This document shows, piece after piece, positions 1 through 11,762 of a stretch of 44,164 nucleotides of DNA. How positions within the stretch are numbered: position 1 is the stretch's first letter; each line of letters opens with the position of its first letter. Source of the stretch: Pirellulales bacterium (GTDB lineage: Bacteria; Planctomycetota; Planctomycetia; Pirellulales; Thermoguttaceae); contig JAFGRD010000147.1 in assembly GCA_016935315.1 (NCBI GenBank), forward strand, positions 1-44,164, written 5' to 3'. The translations under genes and the position numbers were made by a program. The notes beneath the pieces were generated by a model. It did not search any database. It had not been told where the DNA came from and saw only the letters and a program-made list of their open reading frames with translations.

Positions 1-43
1 ATTCGGTACGCCGGCGTGCGATGCGGGGCGTCAGCATGCAAAG

Positions 44-116
44 TGCCCCCTGGAGGACTCGAACCTCCAACCCTCTGATTAAGAGTCAGATGCTCTGCCG
101 GTTGAGCTAAGGGGGC
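44..116 (-). tRNA. tRNA-Lys (anticodon CUU)
   Basis: Read on the minus strand, the acceptor arms GCCCCCT and AGGGGGC pair perfectly. The D-stem is GCTC/GAGC, and the anticodon stem TCTGA/TCAGA encloses the loop CTCTTAA, giving anticodon CTT for the Lys codon AAG. The T-arm carries the expected GTTCGAGTC. The discriminator base is A, and the CCA end is not encoded (the next bases read CTT), so it must be added after transcription. The gene is 73 nt. It lies about 120 nt beyond the stop of the sigma-54 activator on the same strand. Confidence 0.96.
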
Positions 117-239
117 CAATATCGGCCGTCTCGCACGAATGTGTCATTCTACGATTGATGCCATCAGACGCAAGGGCCTCGGCCGACGATTCTCGCAGCA
201 GTATCCCAGGGGGGGGCGCGATGCCCCTTTACAGAGCCT

Positions 240-2177
240 CTATGCGGAAGAAATTCTCAACTGGCGCATCTTGCGATAGAGATTCGAGCGGTGCAAGCCC
301 AAAGCTCCCGCAGCGCGACTCAGGTTGCCGTCGGACTGCTCGATGGCGTGCTCGATGTATTCCACCTGGAATCGGGCCGTCGCCTCCGAAAGAGTCGCGT
401 CAACCCGGGCGACCGGACGTGCGTCGCCGCAAGGCGAAAGGATGAACGCCAGGTCTTCGGCCTGAACTTGGTCCGCGGTGGAGAGATAGGCAATACGCTC
501 CATCAGGTTCCGCAGTTCACGGACATTGCCTGGCCAGGCGTGATCGGCCAAGCGTTTTTGAGCGGCGGGGTGGAACTTCGGGACCCTGCGCCGTGCCTTG
601 CGGCAAAAATCGCTGAGGAAATGTTCTGCCAGCAGAAGGACGTCGCCGGGGCGGTCTCGAAGGGGCGGCAACTCGAGCGTGACCACATTCAGGCGAAAAT
701 AGAGGTCCTCGCGAAACTGCTTCCGCCGCACCATCTCGGTCAAGTCCTGGTTGGTGGCGGCCAGCACGCGAGCGTCGGAATGAACGGGCGTAGAGCCGCC
801 AACGCGTACCAGCACTTTCTCCTCCAATACCCGCAACAGCTTGGCCTGACAGGCGAGGCTGAGGTCGCCTATCTCGTCGAGGAAGAGCGTTCCGCCGGCC
901 GCCAACTCAAACTTGCCCGACCGGGCCTCACGGGCATCGGTGAAGGCGCCCTTCTCGTGGCCGAACAGCTCACTTTCGGCCAAGGCCTCGGGGATTGCAG
1001 CACAATTGACCGCAATGAACGGCTGGCTGCTTCGGTGACTGAGGTAGTGGACTGACTGGGCGACCACCTCCTTGCCCGTGCCGTTTTCACCGAGGATCAG
1101 CACCGCCAGGTCCGTGTCGGCCACGCGGCGGATAATCGACCGCAGGGCTTCGATGGCCGGGCTGTCTCCGATCAGCCGGACTCCTTCGGCCGCCTGCTCG
1201 GCGATCTGGCGATTGGCCGAGAGCAGTTTCTGGCGGTCCTGGGCGTTCTCCAGTGCCACGGCAGCATGGCCAGCCAACTCGACCAGGGCGTCCTCGTCCT
1301 CATCCTTGAAGCCGCCCGAACGCTTATTGATGACCTCGAACGCCCCGAACAACTCATCGCGACTCCCGCGCAAGGGAACACATAGAAGCGTGTTGGTTTC
1401 GTACGCGAGTTGGGCGTCCACGTCGCGGTCGATCTGCTCGGGGTCTGCGGCGGCGTCCACTCGCCGCGGCTCACCGGTCTGAATAACCTGCCCGACGACG
1501 CCCCGATTGTCGGGGATCCGCAACTCGCCGTTCTCGACTCCCAGTGCGGGCCGGCCGACCAGTAGATGATTGGGGCGGTCCCAAAGAAAGATGCTGGCGC
1601 GATCGGCATCGAGCAGCCGCGTGGCGGCCTCTGCCATCTTGGCCAACAGGGGCTCGACTTCGTGCGTCCGGTTCCACTGATTCGTGATTTCGAGAATGGC
1701 TTCCAGGCGGCAGACGCGACGTACGTGGTGGTGACGTAGCCGGACTGCGGAAAGGGCCATTTGTAGCAAGGGTCCCAAACGCTCGACGGCAGACAGGGCG
1801 CGCGCTAGATCGGTCGAGTAAGTCAGAAGCACTCGGCCGGAGGCTTCTCGGGGGGCCAGGGGTGCAGCAGCCCAATGCTCGCGTGTGCAAGGGGCCTCGC
1901 GATCGAGCACGTCGGCCAGCAAGTCGATCGGCAGCGGCCGCAGATCGCCGGCGTCGGCCTCGATATGCCAGCGCCCACCGACTGTCGCTGTCAGTGCGAC
2001 GTAGTCACCGCCCACAAACGACAAGATCCTCGCCACAGCCCCTCCCAAGAAGGAAGAAGGCTCATCGCTGGTGGCAGCTGACCAGAGCAACTCGTTGGCA
2101 AGCGGCGTCAGGGCGGGCGGTGCTTCAAGACGCTGAAGGACTGTCTGGTCGCGTTGGCGCAAGCTGTTGGAATCCAT
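240..2177 (-). CDS. GAF domain sigma-54-dependent transcriptional activator, Fis family
   Basis: This is an enhancer-binding protein that would use ATP to open promoters bound by sigma-54 RNA polymerase. The 645-residue protein has a poorly conserved N-terminal region (about 1-165), a GAF sensor domain (about 170-315) and an AAA+ core with Walker A GENGTGKE (363-370) and Walker B FLDEIGDL (432-439). A Fis-type helix-turn-helix closes it (about 612-640, ending in [13 protein letters not shown]). There is no receiver domain, so control is probably by a small ligand, redox state or protein partner through GAF rather than by phosphorelay. The loop that contacts sigma-54 reads GAFTDA (410-415) instead of the usual GAFTGA. 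The gene stands alone, and no clear -24/-12 promoter was found beside it, so its targets are unknown. The family call is firm; the signal sensed is not. Confidence 0.93.
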   Translation of the reverse strand: MDSNSLRQRDQTVLQRLEAPPALTPLANELLWSAATSDEPSSFLGGAVARILSFVGGDYVALTATVGGRWHIEADAGDLRPLPIDLLADVLDREAPCTREHWAAAPLAPREASGRVLLTYSTDLARALSAVERLGPLLQMALSAVRLRHHHVRRVCRLEAILEITNQWNRTHEVEPLLAKMAEAATRLLDADRASIFLWDRPNHLLVGRPALGVENGELRIPDNRGVVGQVIQTGEPRRVDAAADPEQIDRDVDAQLAYETNTLLCVPLRGSRDELFGAFEVINKRSGGFKDEDEDALVELAGHAAVALENAQDRQKLLSANRQIAEQAAEGVRLIGDSPAIEALRSIIRRVADTDLAVLILGENGTGKEVVAQSVHYLSHRSSQPFIAVNCAAIPEALAESELFGHEKGAFTDAREARSGKFELAAGGTLFLDEIGDLSLACQAKLLRVLEEKVLVRVGGSTPVHSDARVLAATNQDLTEMVRRKQFREDLYFRLNVVTLELPPLRDRPGDVLLLAEHFLSDFCRKARRRVPKFHPAAQKRLADHAWPGNVRELRNLMERIAYLSTADQVQAEDLAFILSPCGDARPVARVDATLSEATARFQVEYIEHAIEQSDGNLSRAAGALGLHRSNLYRKMRQLRISSA

Positions 2178-2630
2178 AGCCCTAGTGTTCTTTCCATTCT
2201 CGCTATCGCCGGGGCAGCCAAGTCATATCGACGACACCTTGAAGGTAGTGTATCATAATGATGTTCTGAAGAAAACCGGGCAGAGTCAGAGTGACATCCT
2301 CCGGGGTGATACTTGGCCTCTGCTGTAGCCTTGCCCTATCCCAGTGGGGAAGTATCTGCTTCTCCCGGCGCGTTCGGATGAGGCGCGCGCTGCGGTTGGA
2401 AGAGCCCCTTTTCGCTGCACTCCATAGCTTTCCGACCTTTCCAGCCAGCGGACCTTGACCTCAACGCTGTCGGCTGATACCCTCCGGAGTTTTGTTGACC
2501 TTTGCACAGTCAATACGCGAGGGCGACCAACGGGAACCCGGTGTTCTCGGCCTCTCGTTGGTCGGCCTTGATCATTGGCAGTGCAAACATGAATAGGTCT
2601 TACTGACCACGGTTCTCGGAGTCACTCGCC
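2178..2630. other. Intergenic region between divergent sigma-54 activator and etfB
   Basis: These 453 nt contain no convincing gene. The right part holds one copy of the 88-bp dispersed repeat (2501-2588), which ends 42 nt before the etfB start. An AT-rich patch around 2250-2265 reads TTATGATACACT on the minus strand and could be part of a promoter for the activator gene, but I could not pair it with a convincing -35 element. The short reading frame across 2286-2513 has no recognisable domain and I do not call it. Confidence 0.6.
2501..2588 (+). repeat. Dispersed hairpin repeat, copy 1
   Basis: This segment aligns without gaps to 9785-9872; I count about 73 identical positions of 88. Its core is an inverted repeat, CCAACGGGA (2527-2535) with TCTCGTTGG (2553-2561), enclosing a 17-nt loop. 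One pair is G-T here and G-C in the other copy. It lies just upstream of etfB and in the same orientation. It could be a REP-like or MITE-like repeat or a structured leader. Confidence 0.75.
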
Positions 2631-3545
2631 GTGCCGTACGACAGCATTGTGTGCGTAAAACAGGTTCCCGACACGGCCAACGTCACGGCCGAGGCCATGA
2701 AGGAGGATGGGACCGTCAATCGTAGCGCCCTGCCGGCTATCTTCAATCCGGAGGACCTCCACGCGCTGGAGACGGCGTTGGAGATTCGGGAGCAACATGG
2801 TGGGACGGTGACGGCCTTGACCATGGGCCCGCCTAAGGCGTCGGACGTGCTGCGGGAGTGTCTTTACCGTGGGGCCGATCGGGCGATACTGCTGACCGAT
2901 CCCCGCGCCGCCGCCAGCGACACGCTGGCCACCAGCTACATTCTCAGCCAAGCGGTCAAGACGGTCGGCCGTTATGATTTCGTGTTCTGCGGCCGACAAG
3001 CCATCGACGGCGATACGGCCCAGGTGGGACCTCAGTGTGCCGAGAAGTTGGGCATTCCACAGGTGACTTATCTGGAAGGCATGGTCGGTCTGTCAGGCGA
3101 AGTGGCGCAACTGCGGCGCAACATCGGCCGCGGCTGGGAAATCGTCGAAGTCAGGCTTCCGGTGCTGGTCACGGTGCTGGAAACGGCCAATCGGCCGCGT
3201 CCGCCGGCCGCGCGGCGTGTGATGCGGCTGAAACGGGCGAGAACTGCCGCGGAAATCGCCGGCCGCGTCAGAACGGAGATGCCCGACGCATCGGACGGAC
3301 AGCGCCAGGCCGAAATCCAGCGCCGCGCCGACGCGCAGAAGGAGCGAGGCCTTCTGATCGAGCAATGGACGCTCGACCAGATCGGGGCTGACCTTTCGCG
3401 TTGTGGGCTCGCGGGCTCGCCCACCAAAGTACACCGTATTCAGGCGATCGTGCTCAAGAAGGAGGGCTACAGCGAGATTCCGCCCACCGAACAAGGCGCA
3501 CGCCAGTTGGTCCACGAGTTGGTGGTTGACCGAACACTGGGTTAA
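2631..3545 (+). CDS. etfB: Electron transfer flavoprotein subunit beta
   Basis: This is the beta subunit of the soluble ETF heterodimer, which takes electrons from acyl-CoA dehydrogenases and passes them to an ETF:quinone oxidoreductase. The start MPYDSIVCVKQVPDT and the segments IFNPEDLHALETALEI, TMGPPKASDVLRECLYRGAD and GRQAIDGDTAQVGP (starting near residue 122) are typical of the family. The start codon is GTG, chosen because GGAG (2618-2621) lies 9 nt upstream. At 304 residues it is longer than the usual 250-260; a charged C-terminal tail of roughly 50 residues follows the normal end. Nineteen nt separate it from etfA, so the two are surely co-transcribed. The family call is very secure. 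Confidence 0.95.
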   Translation: MPYDSIVCVKQVPDTANVTAEAMKEDGTVNRSALPAIFNPEDLHALETALEIREQHGGTVTALTMGPPKASDVLRECLYRGADRAILLTDPRAAASDTLATSYILSQAVKTVGRYDFVFCGRQAIDGDTAQVGPQCAEKLGIPQVTYLEGMVGLSGEVAQLRRNIGRGWEIVEVRLPVLVTVLETANRPRPPAARRVMRLKRARTAAEIAGRVRTEMPDASDGQRQAEIQRRADAQKERGLLIEQWTLDQIGADLSRCGLAGSPTKVHRIQAIVLKKEGYSEIPPTEQGARQLVHELVVDRTLG

Positions 3546-3563
3546 TGTCGAGATGGGAAGACG

Positions 3564-4589
3564 ATGATGGAACCGAACCGTCAGGGCGAAGTCTGGGTCT
3601 TTGCCGAACAGGAAGATGGCTCGCTGCACGATGTGGCTCTGGAACTGTGCGGCAAGGCCCGCGAGTTGGCCGATCGGTTGGGGGTGAAGACCGGCGTGGT
3701 GCTGCCGGGCGCAGGGGTCGAGTCGCTACCCGAGCGACTGATCGCCCACGGGGCCGACAACGTCTACGTGATTGACGACCAACGGCTGGGTCACTATCAG
3801 ACCGGTCCCTACGCGCAGGTCCTCTGCTCGCTGATAGAGAAGCATCGGCCACAGATCGTGATCTACGGAGCAACGCCCTTGGGGCGCGACTTGGCCCCCC
3901 GCGTGGCCTCAACGTTGCGGGCCGGGATGACCGCCGATTGCACGGACCTGGAAATCAGCGACGTCACCGACCCGAAGACGAAGACGGACCACAAGAACCT
4001 GCTGCTGCAAATCCGGCCAGCGTTCGGCGGAAACATCATTGCCACTATCGTCAACTTCGACCAGTGGCCACAGATGGCCACCGTCCGCGAGGGCGTGATA
4101 CCGCTGAAGGAGGCCGACGCTTCACGCGCCGGCCAGGTCGTCAAGGAACAGGTTGCCATCGATTCGGACTCGCTGGCACTGAAGCTGATCGAGCGCCATA
4201 TCGAGCCGCGCAAGATCAACCTGAAGGGCGCCCGGGTGATTGTCGCCGGCGGCGGCGGCATCGGGAGTAAGGAGAACTTCCAGTTGATCTACGAGTTGGC
4301 CGGGGCCATTGGTGGGGCGGTCGGGGCCAGCCGGGCGGCCGTCGACGGGGGGCTGATCGGCAAAGAGCACCAGATTGGACAGACCGGCACCACCGTGCGG
4401 CCCGCGCTGTACATCGCCGTGGGCATCAGCGGCGCCATCCAGCACCGGGCCGGCATGGAAGAGTCGGCCAAGATCATTGCCATAAACACCGACCAAGAAG
4501 CTCCCATCTTCTCCGTCGCCCATTACGGAATCGTCGGCGACTTCAGGAAGGTCATCCCGATGATGATCAAGGCGATCAAGGAGAAGTAG
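3564..4589 (+). CDS. etfA: Electron transfer flavoprotein subunit alpha
   Basis: This is the FAD-binding subunit of ETF. The N-terminal half (about 10-200) is the alpha/beta domain shared with etfB. The C-terminal FAD domain shows GGIGSKENF (231-239), GASRAAVDGG (254-263), IGQTGTTVRP (271-280) and GISGAIQHRAGM (287-298), the standard flavin-binding stretches, followed by AINTDQEAPIF. Its 341 residues are near the usual length (about 310-330). Two ATG codons are adjacent at 3564 and 3567; GGGAAG ends at 3560, so the second is slightly better spaced. The acyl-CoA dehydrogenase gene starts 66 nt downstream, which gives a clear electron-donor partner. Confidence 0.96.
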   Translation: MMEPNRQGEVWVFAEQEDGSLHDVALELCGKARELADRLGVKTGVVLPGAGVESLPERLIAHGADNVYVIDDQRLGHYQTGPYAQVLCSLIEKHRPQIVIYGATPLGRDLAPRVASTLRAGMTADCTDLEISDVTDPKTKTDHKNLLLQIRPAFGGNIIATIVNFDQWPQMATVREGVIPLKEADASRAGQVVKEQVAIDSDSLALKLIERHIEPRKINLKGARVIVAGGGGIGSKENFQLIYELAGAIGGAVGASRAAVDGGLIGKEHQIGQTGTTVRPALYIAVGISGAIQHRAGMEESAKIIAINTDQEAPIFSVAHYGIVGDFRKVIPMMIKAIKEK

Positions 4590-4655
4590 TGGTTCGCGGA
4601 CAACGGGACTTTTTCAGCGGGGCTACTGGCGGCCTCGCAACAGGACGTCTAAGAA

Positions 4656-6407
4656 ATGGCCAACTTCTTTCTCGATAATCAAGACATCCAGTTCCTCTTC
4701 GAGCACCTTGATCTGGCCGAGTCGGCCAGAATCCAAGAGGACGGGTTTGCCGACGCTGGCAACGGACGATGCGACTACGCGCCGCGCGACGAGGCCGACG
4801 CCGTGGACAATTACCGCCGCATCCTCGATATCGTCGGGCAGGTCGCCGGCGAGATGATCGCGCCCAGCGCCGAGCAGATCGATCGCGAGGGGAACACGCT
4901 CAACGAAGACGGCACCGTCACGCTGCACCCTCTGGTGCGGCGGAACCTGGATCGCCTGAGCCAGGCCGACATGATGGGTTTCACGCTGCCCTACAAGTAC
5001 GGCGGCCTCAATTGCCCCAACTTGATCTACACCATGGCGAACGAGATCATCAGCCGGGCCGACACCTCGCTGATGAACCTGTTCGGGCTGCAGGGCATCG
5101 CCGAGACGATCAACGCCTTTGCCAGCGACGAAATCAAGGACGAAGTGCTGCCGCAATTCGCTCGAGGTGAAGTCACCGGCGCCATGGTGCTCACCGAACC
5201 CGACGCCGGCAGCGACTTGCAGGCCGTGCGTCTGCGGGCGCATCAGGACGAGAACGGAGACTGGCTGCTCAATGGCGTGAAGCGTTTCATCACCAACGGT
5301 TGCGGCGAGATCCTGTTGACGCTGGCGCGCAGCGAACCGGAGATCTCCGACGGCCGTGGCCTCAGCCTCTTTATTTCCGAGCGTTGCCTCCAAGTGAGGG
5401 TCCGCCACCTGGAGGAGAAGCTGGGAATTCACGGGTCTCCGACGTGCGAGTTGGTCTACGAAGACTGTCCGGCCCGGCTTGTTGGCGAGCGGCAGCGGGG
5501 ACTAATCACCTACGTGCTGGCCCTGATGAACGGTGCGCGCGTCGGCATCGCCGCCCAATCGCTGGGCGTGGCCGAGGCGGCCTTCCGTCTGGCCCGCACC
5601 TACGCCCATACGCGACAGCAGTTCGGCGGTCCCATCGAACGGCTCCCGGCGGTGGCCGAAATGGTTGCGGACATGAAGATCCACGTGGAAGCGGCCCGGG
5701 CGCTGACTTATCAGACGAGCTGCGTGTGCGACCTCGAGAACAACAACCTCCGCGTGCTGGAGTGGAACAAGGATCTCGATAAGGAAGAAACAAAACGCCG
5801 CAAGCAGTTGTCGCGGTCGCTCAAGCGGCTCAACGCCATGCTCACGCCGATGAGTAAGTACTACGCTTCGGAGATGTGCTGCAAGGTGGCCGACCTGACG
5901 ATTCAGGTTCTGGGCGGTTCGGGCTACATGAAGGACTACGCCGCCGAACGCTACCTACGCGACGCGCGGATCACCACCATTTACGAAGGCACCAGCCAAT
6001 TACAGGTCGTGGCGGCCGTGCGGGGTGTTTCTTCCGGGTCGTTCGAGACGTGGACCGCCGACTACGATGCGAAGCAATACGACGACCCGCTGCTGGAGGA
6101 GTTGAAGCAGAACCTGCTGGAGGGCAAGCAGCGGGTGCTCGAAGCGATCCAATTCGTCAAGCAACGAGGGGCTTCCTATCTGGATCTGTCCGGCCGGCGG
6201 CTGGTCGATTCGGCGATTGCGGTGATCATCGGACATCTGTTCCTGACACAAGGCGCCGCGAACGAGCGGAAGAAGCACGTCGCCCGCCGCTTCATCCGGC
6301 GAGAGATGCCCGTCTTGCGAACCAACTGCGAGCAGATCCTCAGCGGCGATACTTCGCCGATCGAGCAATATGAGTTACTGGCCGGGCCGGTGCCGGTTGC
6401 CGAGTAG
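4656..6407 (+). CDS. Acyl-CoA dehydrogenase, long form
   Basis: This is a flavoenzyme introducing a trans-2,3 double bond into acyl-CoA, with ETF (encoded just upstream) as electron acceptor. Family signatures are VLTEPDAGSD (178-187, FAD and substrate loop), the arginine-rich RQQFGGPI (320-327), LGGSGYMKDY (419-428) and IYEGTSQLQ (442-450), where Glu444 sits at the position of the catalytic base in medium-chain enzymes. At 583 residues it is about 200 longer than the basic family. It has a charged insertion near 360-390 and a helical C-terminal extension (about 460-583), like the long, VLCAD-related subfamily. Substrate chain length cannot be read from sequence. It is most likely the third gene of an etfB-etfA-ACAD operon. 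Confidence 0.94.
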   Translation: MANFFLDNQDIQFLFEHLDLAESARIQEDGFADAGNGRCDYAPRDEADAVDNYRRILDIVGQVAGEMIAPSAEQIDREGNTLNEDGTVTLHPLVRRNLDRLSQADMMGFTLPYKYGGLNCPNLIYTMANEIISRADTSLMNLFGLQGIAETINAFASDEIKDEVLPQFARGEVTGAMVLTEPDAGSDLQAVRLRAHQDENGDWLLNGVKRFITNGCGEILLTLARSEPEISDGRGLSLFISERCLQVRVRHLEEKLGIHGSPTCELVYEDCPARLVGERQRGLITYVLALMNGARVGIAAQSLGVAEAAFRLARTYAHTRQQFGGPIERLPAVAEMVADMKIHVEAARALTYQTSCVCDLENNNLRVLEWNKDLDKEETKRRKQLSRSLKRLNAMLTPMSKYYASEMCCKVADLTIQVLGGSGYMKDYAAERYLRDARITTIYEGTSQLQVVAAVRGVSSGSFETWTADYDAKQYDDPLLEELKQNLLEGKQRVLEAIQFVKQRGASYLDLSGRRLVDSAIAVIIGHLFLTQGAANERKKHVARRFIRREMPVLRTNCEQILSGDTSPIEQYELLAGPVPVAE

Positions 6408-6445
6408 CCGCCTGTCAGAGAGCAAGTTGGCACGTTGTCGGACCT

Positions 6446-6462
6446 GACCAACCGGGTTGGTC
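6446..6462. promoter_or_regulatory. Perfect 7-bp inverted repeat upstream of fabI
   Basis: GACCAAC, three bases, then GTTGGTC form a perfect inverted repeat 39 nt after the acyl-CoA dehydrogenase stop and 83 nt before the fabI start. No T-run follows it, so an intrinsic terminator is unlikely. It could be an operator for a fatty acid regulator or a small RNA hairpin. The match is short and could be chance. Confidence 0.3.
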
Positions 6463-6544
6463 CAAACCTGAGATATCCGCGTCGCTGCCCTTTCCAATGG
6501 GCCCAACTTGTTCTTCTACGCGTCCAAAGCAGGGGAAGCCGACG

Positions 6545-9375
<2,831 letters not shown>

Positions 9376-9759
9376 TCATTCGCATCCACACGCGGCAGCG
9401 CACGGGTCGCTCATGCCCCGCAGAGGATGGGGAATCAGGCAGAGGAATTTCAGCGGGCCGCTGCCCGTGTTGCGGAACTGGTGCGGCTGTTTGGGCGGGA
9501 CGAAGACCACCACGCCGGGCTGCAGCCGGTGTTCCACGTCTCCCTCGAGAACCAAGCCGTTCCCCTCCAGAACGAAGACTTCGTGCTCGTGGGTGTGGGA
9601 ATGTCTCGGCGTAAACCCGCCGCCGGCGACCTCGAAAAGCCGCATCGAGAAGCTTGGCGCGGCGTCCTCCGGTCCAACCAGGCAACGGATTCGGCAGCCT
9701 GTGGCTCCCTTCATCTCGACCGGTGTCGATTCGATCTGTTCGTAATGGACGACTTTCAT
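9376..9759 (-). CDS. Small cupin-domain protein
   Basis: This is a single-domain cupin of 127 residues. The first cupin motif is visible as the histidine cluster RHSHTHEHEVFVLEG (about 52-66), and the second as PGVVVFVPPKQPHQFRN (about 82-98). The His/Glu ligands suggest bound metal (Fe, Mn, Ni or Zn). The tail CAAACGCE carries extra cysteines after the barrel, which is unusual and may bind metal or give redox sensitivity. The function may be enzymatic or sensory; no substrate can be assigned. It precedes ligA by 30 nt, but a direct link to DNA ligation is not evident. Confidence 0.85.
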   Translation of the reverse strand: MKVVHYEQIESTPVEMKGATGCRIRCLVGPEDAAPSFSMRLFEVAGGGFTPRHSHTHEHEVFVLEGNGLVLEGDVEHRLQPGVVVFVPPKQPHQFRNTGSGPLKFLCLIPHPLRGMSDPCAAACGCE

Positions 9760-10264
9760 CGTAGAGACCCCTCTAGTATTAACGTTTGCACACTCAATGC
9801 GCGAGAGCGACCAACGGGAGCCCGTCTTTTCCGGCCTCCCGTTGGCTGGCCTTGATCATTCGCAATGCCAACCTCAATCGCCCTTTCACAGCCGCATCAC
9901 GACCGGCGGGCCGGTCGAGACCGCCCCCATCAGTTCGTTCCCCATTTTCTATCCGAAACCTCCTGGTAACGCCACCCGTGACGGGTCCCCTTGCGGAGAT
10001 ATTCGGGACAACAAGGTGCCGCGCAGAAAAAGACCTCGAGGCGACAACTCCCAGCGCCGTGAAAGTCTCCGCCAAGGAAACCGCACAGCCGTCGTCCTCG
10101 AGGCCGCGTTGACCGAGGGCACAAAGGCTCTCTACAACACGCTTCTTGTACAACAACGCGCCCCGGATTGTCAATAGCTTCCCTGCGGCCAGAGCCGTCG
10201 GCAGGTGAATCGGCGGCCGAATGTAACGCAAATGGAAGTTGCAGCGATTGCATCGAGACGGACT
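9760..10264. other. Intergenic region between murD end and cupin start
   Basis: These 505 nt lie between two minus-strand genes and contain no convincing coding sequence. The frame at 9794-10231 on the minus strand has no recognisable fold or ribosome site. The left end carries the second copy of the 88-bp dispersed repeat (9785-9872). The short stretch 9760-9784 must contain the cupin-ligA leader. I see nothing definite in 9873-10264. Confidence 0.6.
9785..9872 (+). repeat. Dispersed hairpin repeat, copy 2
   Basis: This is the gap-free partner of 2501-2588. Its inverted repeat is perfect over 10 bp: CCAACGGGAG (9811-9820) pairs with CTCCCGTTGG (9836-9845). The strongest conservation between copies is in the stem arms and in the flanks GGCCTTGATCATT and TTTGCACA, whereas the loop differs most. 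It lies upstream of the cupin gene but in the opposite sense to that gene, unlike copy 1 and etfB, which argues against a simple promoter element. Confidence 0.75.
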
Positions 10265-11587
10265 CTATCGATTGGGCTGTGCAACCAGCCTTCGAGCCAG
10301 ATCTTCGAATAGCCGACCACGCTGACGATAGTTGGTGAAGGGCAGACCGCTGGGGCAGGCGGGCGACAGGAGAATCGCGTCGCCCGGCCCGGAACGCTCC
10401 CAACACCAGTGCAATGCTTCAGATAGCGACTCGGTCGACACGCAGTCTGCCGTCGGCGCCCAAGTTGTGATACAGCCATGCAGCGTCTCGCGGACTTCAC
10501 CGAAAAGGGCCGTACCCCGGGCGTTTTCGGCGATGGCCCGGCCCAACGGCCGGAAATCGCATCCCTTGTCGCTTCCACCGGCCAACAGCCAGATCGGCCC
10601 TTCGAGCGATTGCAGAGCGGCCACGGTCGATTCCGGCGTGGTGGCCGACGCATCACTGTAGAATCGGCGCCCGGCGATCACGGCCATGGGCTCCAGCCGT
10701 TGCGGCAATCCCCGAAACGACCGCAATCCTCTCCGAACGGACGATTCGCTACAGCCGACACCCAGGGCGGCGGCGGCCGCACAGGCCGCGTTGATCCGGT
10801 TGTGCTCGCCGGGGATGGTCAGCGGTGGGACATTGTCCGGCGGAACCAGCGGCAACCGACGCCCGCGCACCAAGTGGCTCCAGCGCCTCACCTCGGCGTC
10901 GCGGTCGTTCAGTACGGCCAGATCCTCTGCACGCTGTCGGCTGACGATGCGCTGCTTGGCCGCCATGTAGTCTTCGTAGCTGTCGTGCCAGTTGAGATGG
11001 TTTGGAGTACAGTTGGTCACCACGGCCACTTGCGGCAGGGGCACTTCCGGGCCAAGGTGCCACAACTGGAAGCTGCTCAGCTCCAACACGGCCCAATCCT
11101 CAGGTGAGATCTCATCAAGTTGGCAGAGCAGACTGTTGCCGATGTTTCCGCCCAGCCAGGTTCGTCTGCCGTCGGCTTGGAGAATGGCGGCAATCATGGC
11201 GGCCGTGGTCGACTTGCCGTTGGAGCCGGTTATGCCGACGACGGATGCCGGGCAGGCCTCCAGAAACAGCTGGATTTCGCTGGTGAGCCGGGCGCCGGCG
11301 AGCCGGGCGAGCTCCAACAACGGATCGCCTGGCCGCACCGCCGGGTTAACGACAACCAGATCGGCATTACGAAAGTCCTCTTCGCGGTGCCCACCCAGTC
11401 GAAGCCGGCCAATGGGTTCGCGGCGGAGCAAGGCCAGCGATTCGGCAAGGACGTGCTCATCGGCCAGATCGGTCACCGTGACTACGGCCCCCTGTCGGGC
11501 CAGCCAACGGGCCGCCGCCACGCCACCCCCAAAATGGCCCAGACCCATGATCGTCGCTCGTTGGCCGTCGAAGTTCATTCCCCCCAA
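10265..11587 (-). CDS. murD: UDP-N-acetylmuramoyl-L-alanine--D-glutamate ligase
   Basis: MurD adds D-glutamate to the peptidoglycan precursor in the cytoplasm, using ATP. The 440-residue protein has an N-terminal Rossmann-like domain (MGLGHFGGGVAAARWL near 14-29) and the Mur ligase ATP loop GITGSNGKST (118-127). NIGNSLL, VLELSSFQL and NCTPNHLNWH follow in the central domain, and the C-terminal domain starts near 290. The start may be TTG 11587 or ATG 11578 (MNFDGQ), which keeps all conserved sequence. The gene is away from any dcw cluster, as is common in planctomycetes with scattered cell wall genes. Its presence implies that at least this step of peptidoglycan synthesis is retained. Confidence 0.94.
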   Translation of the reverse strand: MGGMNFDGQRATIMGLGHFGGGVAAARWLARQGAVVTVTDLADEHVLAESLALLRREPIGRLRLGGHREEDFRNADLVVVNPAVRPGDPLLELARLAGARLTSEIQLFLEACPASVVGITGSNGKSTTAAMIAAILQADGRRTWLGGNIGNSLLCQLDEISPEDWAVLELSSFQLWHLGPEVPLPQVAVVTNCTPNHLNWHDSYEDYMAAKQRIVSRQRAEDLAVLNDRDAEVRRWSHLVRGRRLPLVPPDNVPPLTIPGEHNRINAACAAAAALGVGCSESSVRRGLRSFRGLPQRLEPMAVIAGRRFYSDASATTPESTVAALQSLEGPIWLLAGGSDKGCDFRPLGRAIAENARGTALFGEVRETLHGCITTWAPTADCVSTESLSEALHWCWERSGPGDAILLSPACPSGLPFTNYRQRGRLFEDLARRLVAQPNR

Positions 11588-11672
11588 GGTAACGCCCAGC
11601 GAGATGCTCGGACAAGGGCAAACCGAATCGTTGCGACCCGGCGATGTGCGGCAGCATTGCCGATTTGCGTGG

Positions 11673-11708
11673 CTGGCACGCTGCGATCGGCTGGCACGCT
11701 GCGATGGG
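11673..11708. repeat. Tandem 18-bp direct repeat in the murD-uvrA divergent promoter region
   Basis: Two adjacent 18-bp units differ at one position: CTGGCACGCTGCGATCGG (11673-11690) and CTGGCACGCTGCGATGGG (11691-11708). They lie 54-90 nt upstream of the uvrA start and 86-121 nt upstream of murD, the only space where either promoter can be. A paired binding site for a regulator is possible, as is simple slippage duplication. It does not fit a sigma-54 -24/-12 site. Confidence 0.7.
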
Positions 11709-11762
11709 CGTTGATAAGATAGTAGCTTGCGGTGTTGTCAAGATGGTTGCCCGAGGACGAGC

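Noticed and set aside
11673..11708. Sigma-54 (-24/-12) promoter in TGGCACGCTGCGATC
   Set aside because: The -12 GC does not fall at the required distance from the -24 GG; TTGC is missing.
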